Source of the DNA: Bacteroidales bacterium
Lineage (GTDB): Bacteria > Bacteroidota > Bacteroidia > Bacteroidales > Muribaculaceae
Reading direction: 5' to 3'
Assembly: GCA_004557565.1 (NCBI GenBank)
Contig: SFGS01000013.1
Span: forward strand, 1 to 42,222
Length of the DNA: 42,222 nucleotides
The notes under the pieces were generated by a model. It was not told the DNA's origin, made no database searches, and saw nothing but the letters and a program-made list of their open reading frames with translations. A program made the translations under genes and the position numbers. Shown here piece after piece: positions 25,847 through 33,887 of the stretch; position 1 is the first letter of the stretch, and each line of letters opens with the position of its first letter.

Positions 25847-26158
25847 ATGAAACGAACCGACGACGACATAAAATTGGCAGAATTGCTAAAGAAAGACGGC
25901 TATCAAGCCGACGAAAACGAGTGGTTCACTCCGCGAGTGCTCAACCGTCTGCCCGAAAAGCCACGCTCCAGCAAATGGCTGAAAGTGGCTATCTACGCCG
26001 TGGTGATAGGTGGCGTGATTGGGTGCTGGCTGTGGTACCTGCACTCGCGCGACACGAGCGTGATCACCGTGCGCGACCTGCTCACACTCGCCGGCATGAT
26101 TTGCGGCACTACGGCTGTGGCATGCATCGCCATCATCGACTTCGTGAAATCAGAATAA
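25847..26158 (+). CDS. Small two-span membrane protein, possible anti-sigma factor
   Basis: A 103-residue protein: a soluble N-terminal part (1-44) with WFTPRVLNRLPEKP, then two membrane segments (about 45-65 and 79-99). It follows the sigma gene by 16 bases. The NRLPEKP block followed by a membrane span recalls the DUF5056-type proteins that accompany ECF sigma factors in Bacteroides. The cytoplasmic N terminus would be the part that holds the sigma factor; this is inference from position and topology, as no ZAS zinc motif is present. Confidence 0.7.
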   Translation: MKRTDDDIKLAELLKKDGYQADENEWFTPRVLNRLPEKPRSSKWLKVAIYAVVIGGVIGCWLWYLHSRDTSVITVRDLLTLAGMICGTTAVACIAIIDFVKSE

Positions 26159-26183
26159 GCCACCCACGGCTTCCTGCTTCAAT

Positions 26184-26233
26184 CCCCCCTGCAGCCTCCC
26201 TTTGGCAGCAGGGGGTTCGGCGTGCTCGTTTTT
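26184..26233 (+). terminator. Possible intrinsic terminator after the sigma operon
   Basis: An 8-pair GC stem (26185-26192 with 26208-26215) lies 26 bases after the stop codon. The T-run (TTTTT at 26229-26233) is about 14 bases beyond the stem, further than usual, so its strength is uncertain. Confidence 0.5.
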
Positions 26234-26269
26234 GACATTATTTAGGTGTGGTATGTGAATGGAATTTTG

Positions 26270-26277
26270 TAACTTTG
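26270..26277 (+). promoter_or_regulatory. -7 box of the RsmI-like methyltransferase gene
   Basis: TAACTTTG matches TAnnTTTG, 25 bases before the ATG at 26303. The -33 region is weak. Confidence 0.5.
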
Positions 26278-26302
26278 CATTTTATAATTATTATCACACA
26301 TC

Positions 26303-27010
26303 ATGATTGAGACTGCATTATATCTTATTCCTGTGCAACTGAGCGATGGCGAACTGAACTGCGTGCTTCCACAAGCCAATATCGCCCTCGTGAGCCACAT
26401 CAAGCACTTTATTGTAGAGAATGTGCGCTCGGCACGTCGCTTCCTGAAAAAATGCGACAGGGAAATCGACATCGACAGTCTCACTTTCTACGAACTCAAC
26501 CGCCATACCGACCCACGACAAGTGAGCACCTACCTCGACGCGCTGGAAAAAGGCGAGCCGATGGGCGTGATTAGCGAAGCTGGCTGCCCCGCCATTGCCG
26601 ACCCCGGCGCCGATGTGGTGGCTATCGCACAGCGCAAAGGGCTGAAGGTGCGTCCGCTGGTTGGCCCGTCGAGCATATTGATGGGGCTGATGGGCAGTGG
26701 ATTCAATGGACAGAGTTTTGCGTTCATTGGCTATCTGCCTATCGAGGCTGGAGCAAGAGCACGCAAGCTGAAAGAAATGGAGCAGCGCATCGTGAAGGAG
26801 AATCAAACTCAGATTTTCATCGAAACTCCCTACCGCAACAATTCGCTGCTGGCGGAAATGGTGAAATCGCTACCCGCTAACTTGAAATTGTGTATCGCCA
26901 CCGACATTACAGGCGAACGTGAACAAATTATCACCAGAGGGGTAAAGGAATGGGGAAAACACCCTATCGACCTGAACAAGGTGCCCACCATCTTCCTTCT
27001 CTACAAATAA
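26303..27010 (+). CDS. RsmI-like SAM-dependent methyltransferase (tetrapyrrole methylase fold)
   Basis: A 235-residue cytoplasmic protein. SEAGCPAIADPG (91-102) and GPSS (121-124) are the SAM-pocket motifs of the RsmI branch, where the usual form is DAGTP.ISDPG; FIETPYRN near 172-179 is also conserved. RsmI methylates the ribose of C1402 in 16S rRNA. The start is shorter than in true RsmI (about 280 residues) and the first motif differs (Cys and Ala in place of Thr and Leu), so this could be the second RsmI-like paralogue commonly found in Bacteroidales rather than RsmI itself. A metallo-hydrolase gene follows after 35 bases. Confidence 0.8.
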   Translation: MIETALYLIPVQLSDGELNCVLPQANIALVSHIKHFIVENVRSARRFLKKCDREIDIDSLTFYELNRHTDPRQVSTYLDALEKGEPMGVISEAGCPAIADPGADVVAIAQRKGLKVRPLVGPSSILMGLMGSGFNGQSFAFIGYLPIEAGARARKLKEMEQRIVKENQTQIFIETPYRNNSLLAEMVKSLPANLKLCIATDITGEREQIITRGVKEWGKHPIDLNKVPTIFLLYK

Positions 27011-27045
27011 TTCGGCACGCTAACACACACAGAGCACTACACGAA

Positions 27046-28020
27046 ATGAACAACAAGAACGACTATAAAACGACTAAACTTCCACAACAAGGGTCAATAT
27101 TCTTCGACGACGATGAGTTTGAGCCTGTGCAGCAAGCCAAGCCTGCCGAAAAGCCCACCACTGCGAGCGGCAACGAGGAGTGGCGTATGCACTTTGCCAG
27201 TTTTGGCAGTGGCTCAAGTGGCAACTGCGCCTACATCGGCAACGAGCACGAGGGCATATTGGTGGACTGCGGTGTGGAACCCGACCATGTGTTCAAGGAA
27301 CTTGAACGCAATGGCATAAAAATGGGGAAAATAAAAGGCATTGTCCTCACGCACGACCATGCCGACCATGTGCGCTATGTGTACAAGATTTTGCGCAAGT
27401 ATAAGAATCCGAGAATTTGCGTTTGGTGCACTAACCGCTGCCTGAACGGTATGCTCCGCAAGCACAGCATCTCTAACCGCATCAAGGAATATCACAAAGC
27501 CATCTATCACGAAATCCCTTTCACTTTGGCAGGAATGAAGATTACGGCTTTCAAGCAGTCGCACGACAGTGAGGACTGCAGCGGCTTCATGATTGAGGGT
27601 GGCGGACGCAAGTTTGTGATTTCGCCCGACCAAGGGGAAATCACCTCACGCGCCGACTTCTACATGCGCCAAGCGCAATATTTGATGATTGAGAGCAACT
27701 ACGACCACGCCATGCTCGCCGCAGGCTCCTACCCTGCATATCTGAAGGCGCGCGTGGAAGGTGATAAAGGACACCTCGACAATAAGGTGACGGCACGATT
27801 TGTGGCTGATATGTGGAATCCGGAATTGAAATTCGTGTTCCTCAACCACCTGAGCAACGACAATAACACCCCAGAGATTGCCCTACACGAAACACGCTCC
27901 GCACTCGAAGCAAAAGGCGCGACAGTGGGCGATGCCAGTTACGCTCCCGACCAAGCCAACTGCGACGTGCAGCTCTACGCCCTCCCCCGCTACGACACCA
28001 GCACCTGGTTCGTCCTCTAA
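27046..28020 (+). CDS. Metallo-beta-lactamase-fold hydrolase (YycJ/WalJ-like)
   Basis: A 324-residue protein. The MBL domain starts near residue 48, with the FGSGSSGNC strand-turn (53-61), the zinc motif THDHADH (102-108), and later metal ligands in FKQSHDSED and the LNHLSNDN block. FGSGSSGN and the spacing fit the YycJ/WalJ group, linked to DNA repair or cell-wall signalling in Firmicutes. The first 45 residues form an acidic, Pro/Lys-rich extension without clear structure. The start at 27046 is chosen because the longer frame from 26950 would overlap the preceding gene by 61 bases in another frame. Confidence 0.85.
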   Translation: MNNKNDYKTTKLPQQGSIFFDDDEFEPVQQAKPAEKPTTASGNEEWRMHFASFGSGSSGNCAYIGNEHEGILVDCGVEPDHVFKELERNGIKMGKIKGIVLTHDHADHVRYVYKILRKYKNPRICVWCTNRCLNGMLRKHSISNRIKEYHKAIYHEIPFTLAGMKITAFKQSHDSEDCSGFMIEGGGRKFVISPDQGEITSRADFYMRQAQYLMIESNYDHAMLAAGSYPAYLKARVEGDKGHLDNKVTARFVADMWNPELKFVFLNHLSNDNNTPEIALHETRSALEAKGATVGDASYAPDQANCDVQLYALPRYDTSTWFVL

Positions 28021-28085
28021 CCAATCCCCCCTCACCACATATCTATCCGCTATAGCGGTTGGTAGGCGATGAATGGGGATGGGAT

Positions 28086-29018
28086 TTAGCCTTGCTTGAA
28101 GGTGATGGGCTTGTATTCTTGGTAGTCGCCGTTTTCGCTCACGAGGGCTTGGAATGAGGAAGTGAGGTGCTTCTGGATGGCTTTGAAGGAGAGGAAAATC
28201 TCGATCATGCCTTCGCTCTCATCGGCTATTTCACCAGCCTGATACACGAAGAAGATACCGCGTTTGCGTGCATACACGTTGGCAGAAAGGCGTGTGGCCT
28301 TGTGAAGTGGCATACCCTCATCGTCGGCAAGCGACTCAATCTTATTATTCACAAGTGTGAGCAAGGCGTCTTCGGAGTTTGAGGCGAAAATGGAGTTGAA
28401 CGAGAGCACCGACTGTCCGCGGCGGTTGTAGTTCACATAATAGATTTTCTCACGCTTTTTTCCGCTGTCATACGATGTAAGGCTGATAGCCATCACCAAA
28501 TAGCCTCGACTTGAGAATGTAGGATATATTTTCACGCCCTGCACATTGCCATATTTTTGCGTGATAGTTGGCTCCGTGTCGAGTGCCTTATAATCCACGC
28601 CGTTGGCATTGAACACCGGTGTTTTCAAAAACGCGTGAATGCCGCTTTGATAATTGGAGTGGCTTTTTGGGAATGCCTTGTCGGCGATGGCGGCAAAAAT
28701 GGCATCTATATTCTTATTTCCGTTGATTTCAGTTGGGAGTTTGCTTTTAATGCGCTTAACACTGGCGTAGTAGGTCTGTGCGTCATCGTCGATGGCTGGT
28801 TCCTTCGACACAAAGTAAGCATTGTTTTCGCGAACTTCAAACTTGTCGGGCACGAAGGTGTCGGCAATGGTGTCGGCAGCGGCAATCAACTCACTTCTAC
28901 GGTCAAACAAGTCGCTTTTGCCGTCGGTATTGATATGGTTCACAATATACCAAAAACCCGTAGCGACGTCGAGAGCCACAAGCAAAGCAATGATAATGAT
29001 ATAGGTGCGCTTGGTCAT
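28086..29018 (-). CDS. Membrane-anchored protein with DUF3298/RsiV-like C-terminal region
   Basis: A 310-residue protein: one N-terminal membrane anchor (about 5-26) and then an exported domain. The C-terminal part (about 200-300) contains SFNSIFASNSEDALLTLVNN and GIFFVYQAGEIADESEGMIE, resembling the DUF3298 domain found in RsiV. The start follows the ispH stop by 5 bases, so the two are co-translated. RsiV is a lysozyme-sensing anti-sigma factor, but this protein has no cytoplasmic sigma-binding part, so its role is open. The 28021-28085 gap before the convergent MBL gene contains a CCGCTATAGCGG palindrome. Confidence 0.65.
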   Translation of the reverse strand: MTKRTYIIIIALLVALDVATGFWYIVNHINTDGKSDLFDRRSELIAAADTIADTFVPDKFEVRENNAYFVSKEPAIDDDAQTYYASVKRIKSKLPTEINGNKNIDAIFAAIADKAFPKSHSNYQSGIHAFLKTPVFNANGVDYKALDTEPTITQKYGNVQGVKIYPTFSSRGYLVMAISLTSYDSGKKREKIYYVNYNRRGQSVLSFNSIFASNSEDALLTLVNNKIESLADDEGMPLHKATRLSANVYARKRGIFFVYQAGEIADESEGMIEIFLSFKAIQKHLTSSFQALVSENGDYQEYKPITFKQG

Positions 29019-29023
29019 AATCT

Positions 29024-29896
29024 TTATTCTTCGTTACAAACTATCCGCTCTATTGCCGATTTCACACTGTTCATAAGCCACATAGGGGTGGAAGTGGCAC
29101 CGCAAATGCCTATCGACTTCTTGCCGACAAGCCATTGGGGATTGATTTCCGATTCGTTGCTCACCAAATGCGAGTTGGGATTGGCATCAAGACATTCTCC
29201 GAAAAGAATCTTGCCGTTGCTGCTTTTGCTGCCGCACACGAAAAGGATGAGGTCGTGACGAGTGGCAAACTCACGGATTTGCGGTATGCGGTTAGCCACC
29301 GAGCGGCAAATGGTGTCGTAGCTCTTCAGTTCTGCCCCGCCAGTCATTCGCTGCTTCACCGCCTCGATAATCGTCTTCAGTTCCTGCACACTTTTGGTGG
29401 TTTGACTGTAGAGATACACGTTGCGGCTAAAGTCTATCTTATCGATTTCGTTGACACTCTCAATCACGAGTGCCTTGCCCGAAGTCTGCCCCACCAGTCC
29501 GTTCACCTCTGCGTGACCACGCTTACCGTAAATCACAATTTGCGGTTCGTTGGGCTCGTCGTTGTAGGTGTGCTTGATGCGCTGCTGAAGTTTGAGCACC
29601 ACAGGGCAAGTGGCATCAATGATTTTTATATTGTTGCGTCGGGCTATTTCGTAGGTTTCGGGCGGTTCGCCATGCGCACGAAGCAGCACATTCACATCGT
29701 GGAGTTCCTTCAGTTGCTCATGGGTGATGGTCTCCAACCCCTCTTGCTTGAGGCGCTCAACCTCGTTGCTATTGTGCACAATGTCGCCCAGGCAGTAGAG
29801 GTGACCTGTGTCTGCCAACTGCTCCTCTGCCATATTGATGGCGCGCGTCACGCCAAAGCAAAATCCCGAATACTGGTCAATTTCGATAATAGCCAT
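29024..29896 (-). CDS. ispH: 4-hydroxy-3-methylbut-2-enyl diphosphate reductase
   Basis: A 290-residue [4Fe-4S] enzyme, the last step of the MEP isoprenoid pathway, forming IPP and DMAPP. The three cluster cysteines are in place: Cys13 (SGFCFGV), Cys97 (DATCPVV) and Cys197 (YDTICRSVANR). RAHGEPP (74-80) and KRGHAEVNG are also standard. The start at 29896 is fixed by a Shine-Dalgarno GGAG (minus strand, 29904-29907) seven bases upstream; a GTG five codons earlier would lie across this site. It lies downstream of cmk, an arrangement known in Bacteroidales, and 5 bases ahead of the DUF3298-like gene. Confidence 0.96.
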   Translation of the reverse strand: MAIIEIDQYSGFCFGVTRAINMAEEQLADTGHLYCLGDIVHNSNEVERLKQEGLETITHEQLKELHDVNVLLRAHGEPPETYEIARRNNIKIIDATCPVVLKLQQRIKHTYNDEPNEPQIVIYGKRGHAEVNGLVGQTSGKALVIESVNEIDKIDFSRNVYLYSQTTKSVQELKTIIEAVKQRMTGGAELKSYDTICRSVANRIPQIREFATRHDLILFVCGSKSSNGKILFGECLDANPNSHLVSNESEINPQWLVGKKSIGICGATSTPMWLMNSVKSAIERIVCNEE

Positions 29897-29911
29897 ATTA
29901 TTTCTCCTCAC

Positions 29912-30035
29912 ACAGATCTCACGGATCTCACAGATTTTAAAAAAGTCTAACAGGCTAAAAAGATTTCGCCAAAAGACAATAGTATCGTCTTAACTTCTTT
30001 AACTTCTTTAACTCCTTAACTTCTAATTAACTTCT
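29912..30035. repeat. Short repeats between cmk and ispH
   Basis: The 145-base gap holds CACAGATCTCACGGATCTCACAG-type repeats (about 29910-29938), related to those at 20161-20217. It also holds a CGTCTTAACTTCTTTAACTTC stretch (about 29987-30035), related to 6462-6558 and 36838-36875. Confidence 0.7.
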
Positions 30036-30041
30036 AAAAAA

Positions 30042-30740
30042 TTATTTTCCTTGCATGAATTGGTGGAAATAGTCAACCGCCCATGCTATTTGTTCTTCAG
30101 CCGTAGCGAATTTGCCGCTGTCCACCTCCACTGCATCGTCGGCTTTGCGAAGCGGACTTTCCTTGCGTGTGGTGTCGAGGTGGTCGCGCATCTTCACGTT
30201 GGCGATGATGTCGTCGAGCGTAACGCTGGTATCTCCCTTGGCGCGCATCTCGTCGAAGCGGCGTTTGGCACGAATTTCAGGACTGGTGGTCACATAGAGT
30301 TTGATTTCAGCATCGGGAAGCACCACAGTGCCAATGTCACGGCCGTCCATCACCACGCCCTTGTTCTTGCCCATGTCCTGCTGGAGGCGCACCATGGCGT
30401 GGCGCACTTCAGCAATGGCAGCCACAAGGCTCACATTGTTCGACACCTCCAATCCACGAATCTCATTCTCCACATTTTCACCGTTGAGATAGGTGATTTG
30501 CTTGCCGTCCTCAATCTTGAAACTGATGTTGATGTCGGGCAACATGGGAAGCAGCCGCTCCACATCCACCTTGCCATCGGTAATCAAACCGTGACGCAAA
30601 CAAAACAGAGCCACGCTGCGATACATGGCGCCAGTGTCAATATAAGTGTAACCCACGCTTTTGGCAAGTGCTTTTGCCATTGTGCTTTTGCCACTCGAAG
30701 AAGTTCCATCGATGGCAACGTTTATCATTTTCTTATCCAT
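30042..30740 (-). CDS. cmk: Cytidylate kinase
   Basis: A 232-residue kinase that phosphorylates CMP and dCMP. The P-loop GTSSSGKST is at 12-20; GAMYRSVAL, DGRDIGTVVLPDA and RAKRRFDE are the expected CMP-kinase blocks. The start at 30740 is chosen over an ATG at 30767 because a TAACTTTG -7 box occupies 30767-30774, so that codon is outside the message; MDKKMINVAIDG also matches the usual family N terminus. It is upstream of ispH with a repeat-filled gap of 145 bases. Confidence 0.95.
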   Translation of the reverse strand: MDKKMINVAIDGTSSSGKSTMAKALAKSVGYTYIDTGAMYRSVALFCLRHGLITDGKVDVERLLPMLPDINISFKIEDGKQITYLNGENVENEIRGLEVSNNVSLVAAIAEVRHAMVRLQQDMGKNKGVVMDGRDIGTVVLPDAEIKLYVTTSPEIRAKRRFDEMRAKGDTSVTLDDIIANVKMRDHLDTTRKESPLRKADDAVEVDSGKFATAEEQIAWAVDYFHQFMQGK

Positions 30741-30766
30741 TAATTTCTTTCGTCGTAAATATTCCA

Positions 30767-30774
30767 CAAAGTTA
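30767..30774 (-). promoter_or_regulatory. -7 box of cmk
   Basis: The minus strand reads TAACTTTG, a match to TAnnTTTG, 26 bases before the cmk ATG at 30740. It decides the start codon of cmk. No clear -33. Confidence 0.55.
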
Positions 30775-30912
30775 CGAATATTTTTTCAGAACTAACGAAG
30801 CCCACCACACGAATGAAATCACCAATTTTAAAATCACACACCCACCCACACGAACTGTTTAGAGTCAATTCGTGGAGCGCACCGTATTGTGGCGCAGTGT
30901 GTAGAGGGCTTT

Positions 30913-31155
30913 TTAGAAACTGTAGGTGTCGCCTGCCTTGTATTCGGCAAGTAGCAAGCCATGGTCGTCGGTGCAATGCGCATACACCTTCTCCTGCAGC
31001 TCCTGGTCGAGCGAGTTCCACACCACCGTACATTCGGGATAAGTCACCTTCTTCGCCTTCCCTGCCCTTTTCGACGCAATCTTAGAGGCAATCCTCTCCT
31101 TTTCAGAGATGGCCAAACCCGACCACCATTCTGCCAAATCATCTTTCGTTATCAT
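30913..31155 (-). CDS. Small conserved cytoplasmic protein of unknown function
   Basis: An 80-residue soluble protein with no signal peptide or membrane segment. It has a helical, charged N-terminal half (LAISEKERIASKIASKR) and a C-terminal YPECTVVWNSL block. I believe similar small proteins occur in other Bacteroidales but cannot name a family. It has its own good promoter (31181-31211) and stands between cmk and the divergent MATE gene. Two cysteines do not form a recognisable metal motif. Confidence 0.7.
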   Translation of the reverse strand: MITKDDLAEWWSGLAISEKERIASKIASKRAGKAKKVTYPECTVVWNSLDQELQEKVYAHCTDDHGLLLAEYKAGDTYSF

Positions 31156-31180
31156 TTCAAAAAATTATATTACTTCCCCA

Positions 31181-31211
31181 CAAAAATACAAAATCCTCCC
31201 CAATTCCTCAA
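31181..31211 (-). promoter_or_regulatory. Promoter of the small 80-residue gene
   Basis: The minus strand has TTG (31209-31211), 20 bases, then TATTTTTG (31181-31188): a full Bacteroidota promoter 26 bases ahead of the ATG. This supports the small gene being real. Confidence 0.65.
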
Positions 31212-31263
31212 GGATGGGGTGAAAATGTTGGGGGATTTTTGGGGATTTGTAGAGTTTGTTGCG

Positions 31264-31271
31264 TACCTTTG
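31264..31271 (+). promoter_or_regulatory. -7 box of the MATE exporter gene
   Basis: TACCTTTG matches TAnnTTTG, 25 bases before the ATG at 31297. A TTTTTG at 31236-31241 lies about 22 bases upstream and may serve as the -33. Confidence 0.55.
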
Positions 31272-31296
31272 CAGTCATTTCGCTTGACTGGTAAAT

Positions 31297-32634
31297 ATGA
31301 AGCAGATTAAAGAGATATTGAAGATTGGGGTGCCTATCATGTTGGGGCAGGCTTGCGTGATTATCGTTGCCTTTGCCGACAACATTATGATTGGGTGGCA
31401 CAATGTTGATGAACTGGCGGCTGCGTCGTTTGTGAATAATGTGCTGAACCTGGTTATTTTGATGGGGTTAGGATTCTCCACTGGTTTGACTCCTATGATT
31501 GGTGCTTTTAATGGTGTGAACGATGTGAAAAGCATTGGCTCCACCATGAAGAACGGCATTTTGGTGAACGGTGCCATCGGGCTTGTGAGCCTTGTGGTAC
31601 TGTCGGTCATCTATTGCTTTCTCGACAGTTTCGGTCAAGCACCTGAACTTCTGCCTCTTATACGCCCTTATTTTATCATCATCGGCATTTCGTCGTTTTT
31701 CCAGTTGGGCTTCAATGTGCTCAAGCAGTTTACCGACGGTATGCGCCAACCAGTGGTGTCGATGGTGTTTTTGATTATCGGCAATGTGGTCAACATATTC
31801 GGCAACTGGGTGCTGATTTACGGCAAACTCGGTTTCCCCGAATTGGGGCTGAACGGCGCAGGCCTCAGCACGCTGCTGGCACGAACCTTGATGCTCGGCA
31901 TGTTTGCGCTCTATGTGTTTAAAGGAAAGAAATTCAGCCAGCATGTGGCTGCATTTAAGGCATCGCATTTGTCGAAAGGCAGAATGAAGCACATTTTCAG
32001 CCTCGGCTACCCAGTGGCTATACAGAACGGACTTGAAGCCTCCACTTTCTCATTCTCAGCCATTATGATTGGTTGGCTGGGCGTGGTGGAACTTGCCGCC
32101 CACCAAGTGGTGACCACCATATCGCTGCTATTCTTCTTGCTGCTTCAGGGACTTTCGTTTGCCGTTTCCATTCTCGTGAGCAACTCCTACGGCAAAAAGG
32201 ACTTTGATGGCGTGCGAAAATACACCAAGAAGGGTTTCTTGATGATGCTGACCATATCTGCCACGCTTTCCGCGTTGCTCTACATATTCCGATTCCCTGC
32301 CGCCGGCATTTTCACCGATTCGACAGAGGTGGCTTCGATTGCGGTGTCGCTGTTCTTCCTGCTCTTCGCATACCAGTTTGGCGATGGTTTGCAACTATGC
32401 TATTCCTGCGTGCTCAGAGGCATACAGGACGTGAAGCCCATCATGTATTGCGCCTTTATCAGTTACTATCTGGTGGCAATTCCCTGCTCCTACTGCCTCG
32501 GCTTCAAAGCAGGCTTGGGCATTCATGGCATTTGGCTCGGTTTCCCGATTGGCCTCACCCTTGCCGGCATATTCTTCTACCTGCGCTACCGCTACGACAT
32601 GCACCGAATGAACAGCGACGTGGCTATGAAATAG
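31297..32634 (+). CDS. MATE-family multidrug/metabolite exporter
   Basis: A 445-residue inner-membrane protein with 12 predicted spans, the usual MATE length. The first repeat begins KIGVPIMLGQACVIIVAFADNIMIGW, and the second repeat is seen from about 235 (LGYPVAIQNGLEASTFSFSAIMIGWLG). MATE proteins exchange Na+ or H+ for organic cations; the substrate is unknown. The start follows the promoter by 25 bases. Its stop codon lies inside the end of the convergent asparaginase gene, so the two frames overlap by 11 bases. Confidence 0.93.
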   Translation: MKQIKEILKIGVPIMLGQACVIIVAFADNIMIGWHNVDELAAASFVNNVLNLVILMGLGFSTGLTPMIGAFNGVNDVKSIGSTMKNGILVNGAIGLVSLVVLSVIYCFLDSFGQAPELLPLIRPYFIIIGISSFFQLGFNVLKQFTDGMRQPVVSMVFLIIGNVVNIFGNWVLIYGKLGFPELGLNGAGLSTLLARTLMLGMFALYVFKGKKFSQHVAAFKASHLSKGRMKHIFSLGYPVAIQNGLEASTFSFSAIMIGWLGVVELAAHQVVTTISLLFFLLLQGLSFAVSILVSNSYGKKDFDGVRKYTKKGFLMMLTISATLSALLYIFRFPAAGIFTDSTEVASIAVSLFFLLFAYQFGDGLQLCYSCVLRGIQDVKPIMYCAFISYYLVAIPCSYCLGFKAGLGIHGIWLGFPIGLTLAGIFFYLRYRYDMHRMNSDVAMK

Positions 32635-33661
32635 TCACTTCGCCGCAAATGGCGCTCTGGAGATAAGTTTTCACCGTTTCGGGTGGCAAACCGAGGCCGA
32701 ACAGATACATCAACTTGGTGATAGCCGCCTCGCTGGTGATGTCGTAACCGCTCACAGCACCAGCCTTGCTCAGACAGTTGCCCGTTTCGTAAAGCGGCTT
32801 CACGCCACCATTCACACATTGAGTGACATTGAGAATGACGATACCACGCTGATTGGCATCGCTGATGAGTTGTGTGAACCATGGCTCACTTGGGCTGTTG
32901 CCTGCGCCGTATGTTTTCAGCACTATGCCCTTGATTTTCGGTGTGCGAAGCAGGTATTCAAGCGTTTCGGGAGTCATGCCTGGGTTAAGTTCAATAAACA
33001 TCACATTAGGGTCCATCGCATAGCGCACCTTCAACGGACGCTTCGACGGCAGACGATACAGTGCCTCCTCATGGAACTGGATTCCCAATCCTATAGTTGC
33101 CAACTCCGGATAATTGTTGCTTCGGAACGCGTTGAAGTTGTCGGCACTCATCTTCGTGCTTCTATTTCCGCGCCACAGATAGTTCTCGAAGAGGATTGCC
33201 ACCTCCTGCACCATAGCATTGCCAGCCTTATCGGTAGCGGCAGCCACTTGCAGGGCGGTGATCAGGTTTTCCTCGCCATCGGTGCGCACCTCGCCGATAG
33301 GAAGTTGCGAGCCAGTGATAATCACAGGCTTACTCAAATTCTCCAGCATAAAACTCAGCGCCGAAGCCGTAAACGCCATCGTGTCGGTGCCATGAAGCAC
33401 CACAAATCCATCATACTTATCGTAGTTGCATTCAATGGCTTGTGCAATGTCGCGCCAGTGCGTAGGATTCATGTTGCTGCTATCGATTGGCGGATTAAAC
33501 TGAATGTTATCGATGTCGTAGTCGAGCAACTTCACTTTAGGCACATTTTCCATCAAATGCGAGAAATCGAATGGGAGCAAAGTGCGTGTCACCGGATTCT
33601 CTATCATGCCGATAGTGCCACCAGTGTAGATGATGAGAATTTTAGGGCGATTATTTTCCAT
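32624..33661 (-). CDS. ansA: Cytoplasmic (type I) L-asparaginase
   Basis: A 345-residue enzyme that hydrolyses asparagine to aspartate and ammonia. The two catalytic threonine sites are present: YTGGTIGM (12-19, nucleophile Thr16) and HGTDTMAFTA (90-99). No signal peptide is present, which favours the AnsA type. The open frame extends 108 codons further upstream, but a full promoter (33706-33737) lies inside that extension, and MENNRPKILIIYTGG gives the normal family start, so 33661 is used. Its last 11 bases overlap the end of the MATE gene tail to tail. Confidence 0.94.
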   Translation of the reverse strand: MENNRPKILIIYTGGTIGMIENPVTRTLLPFDFSHLMENVPKVKLLDYDIDNIQFNPPIDSSNMNPTHWRDIAQAIECNYDKYDGFVVLHGTDTMAFTASALSFMLENLSKPVIITGSQLPIGEVRTDGEENLITALQVAAATDKAGNAMVQEVAILFENYLWRGNRSTKMSADNFNAFRSNNYPELATIGLGIQFHEEALYRLPSKRPLKVRYAMDPNVMFIELNPGMTPETLEYLLRTPKIKGIVLKTYGAGNSPSEPWFTQLISDANQRGIVILNVTQCVNGGVKPLYETGNCLSKAGAVSGYDITSEAAITKLMYLFGLGLPPETVKTYLQSAICGEVTIS

Positions 33662-33705
33662 GCACAAAAGTTTTTGAGAATTTGGCAAAATGATAATTTC
33701 TTTCG

Positions 33706-33737
33706 CAAAGATAAGTAAAAAACAATGATAATTCAAA
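33706..33737 (-). promoter_or_regulatory. Promoter of ansA
   Basis: The minus strand has TTTG (33734-33737), 20 bases, then TATCTTTG (33706-33713), an excellent match to the Bacteroidota consensus. It fixes the ansA start at 33661. Confidence 0.75.
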
Positions 33738-33817
33738 TGAAAATTTTCAGAAGTGTGAAAATTTATTGGCAATTTGCTGTTTTTCATTTCTTCTGTGTGG
33801 TAATGCCGTTTTTTTAG

Positions 33818-33825
33818 TATCTTTG
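33818..33825 (+). promoter_or_regulatory. -7 box of the Sel1-repeat gene
   Basis: TATCTTTG fits TAnnTTTG, 62 bases before the chosen ATG at 33888. The -33 is weak. Confidence 0.5.
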
Positions 33826-33887
33826 TAGAGCGCAGGTAATAAGGAATAATCCTGCTATTGTGTGTTTTTTTTAAAATGGATGGAATT

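Noticed and set aside
26950..27045. Upstream extension of the metallo-hydrolase gene
   Set aside because: It overlaps the end of the RsmI-like gene by 61 bases in another frame and encodes no recognisable sequence.
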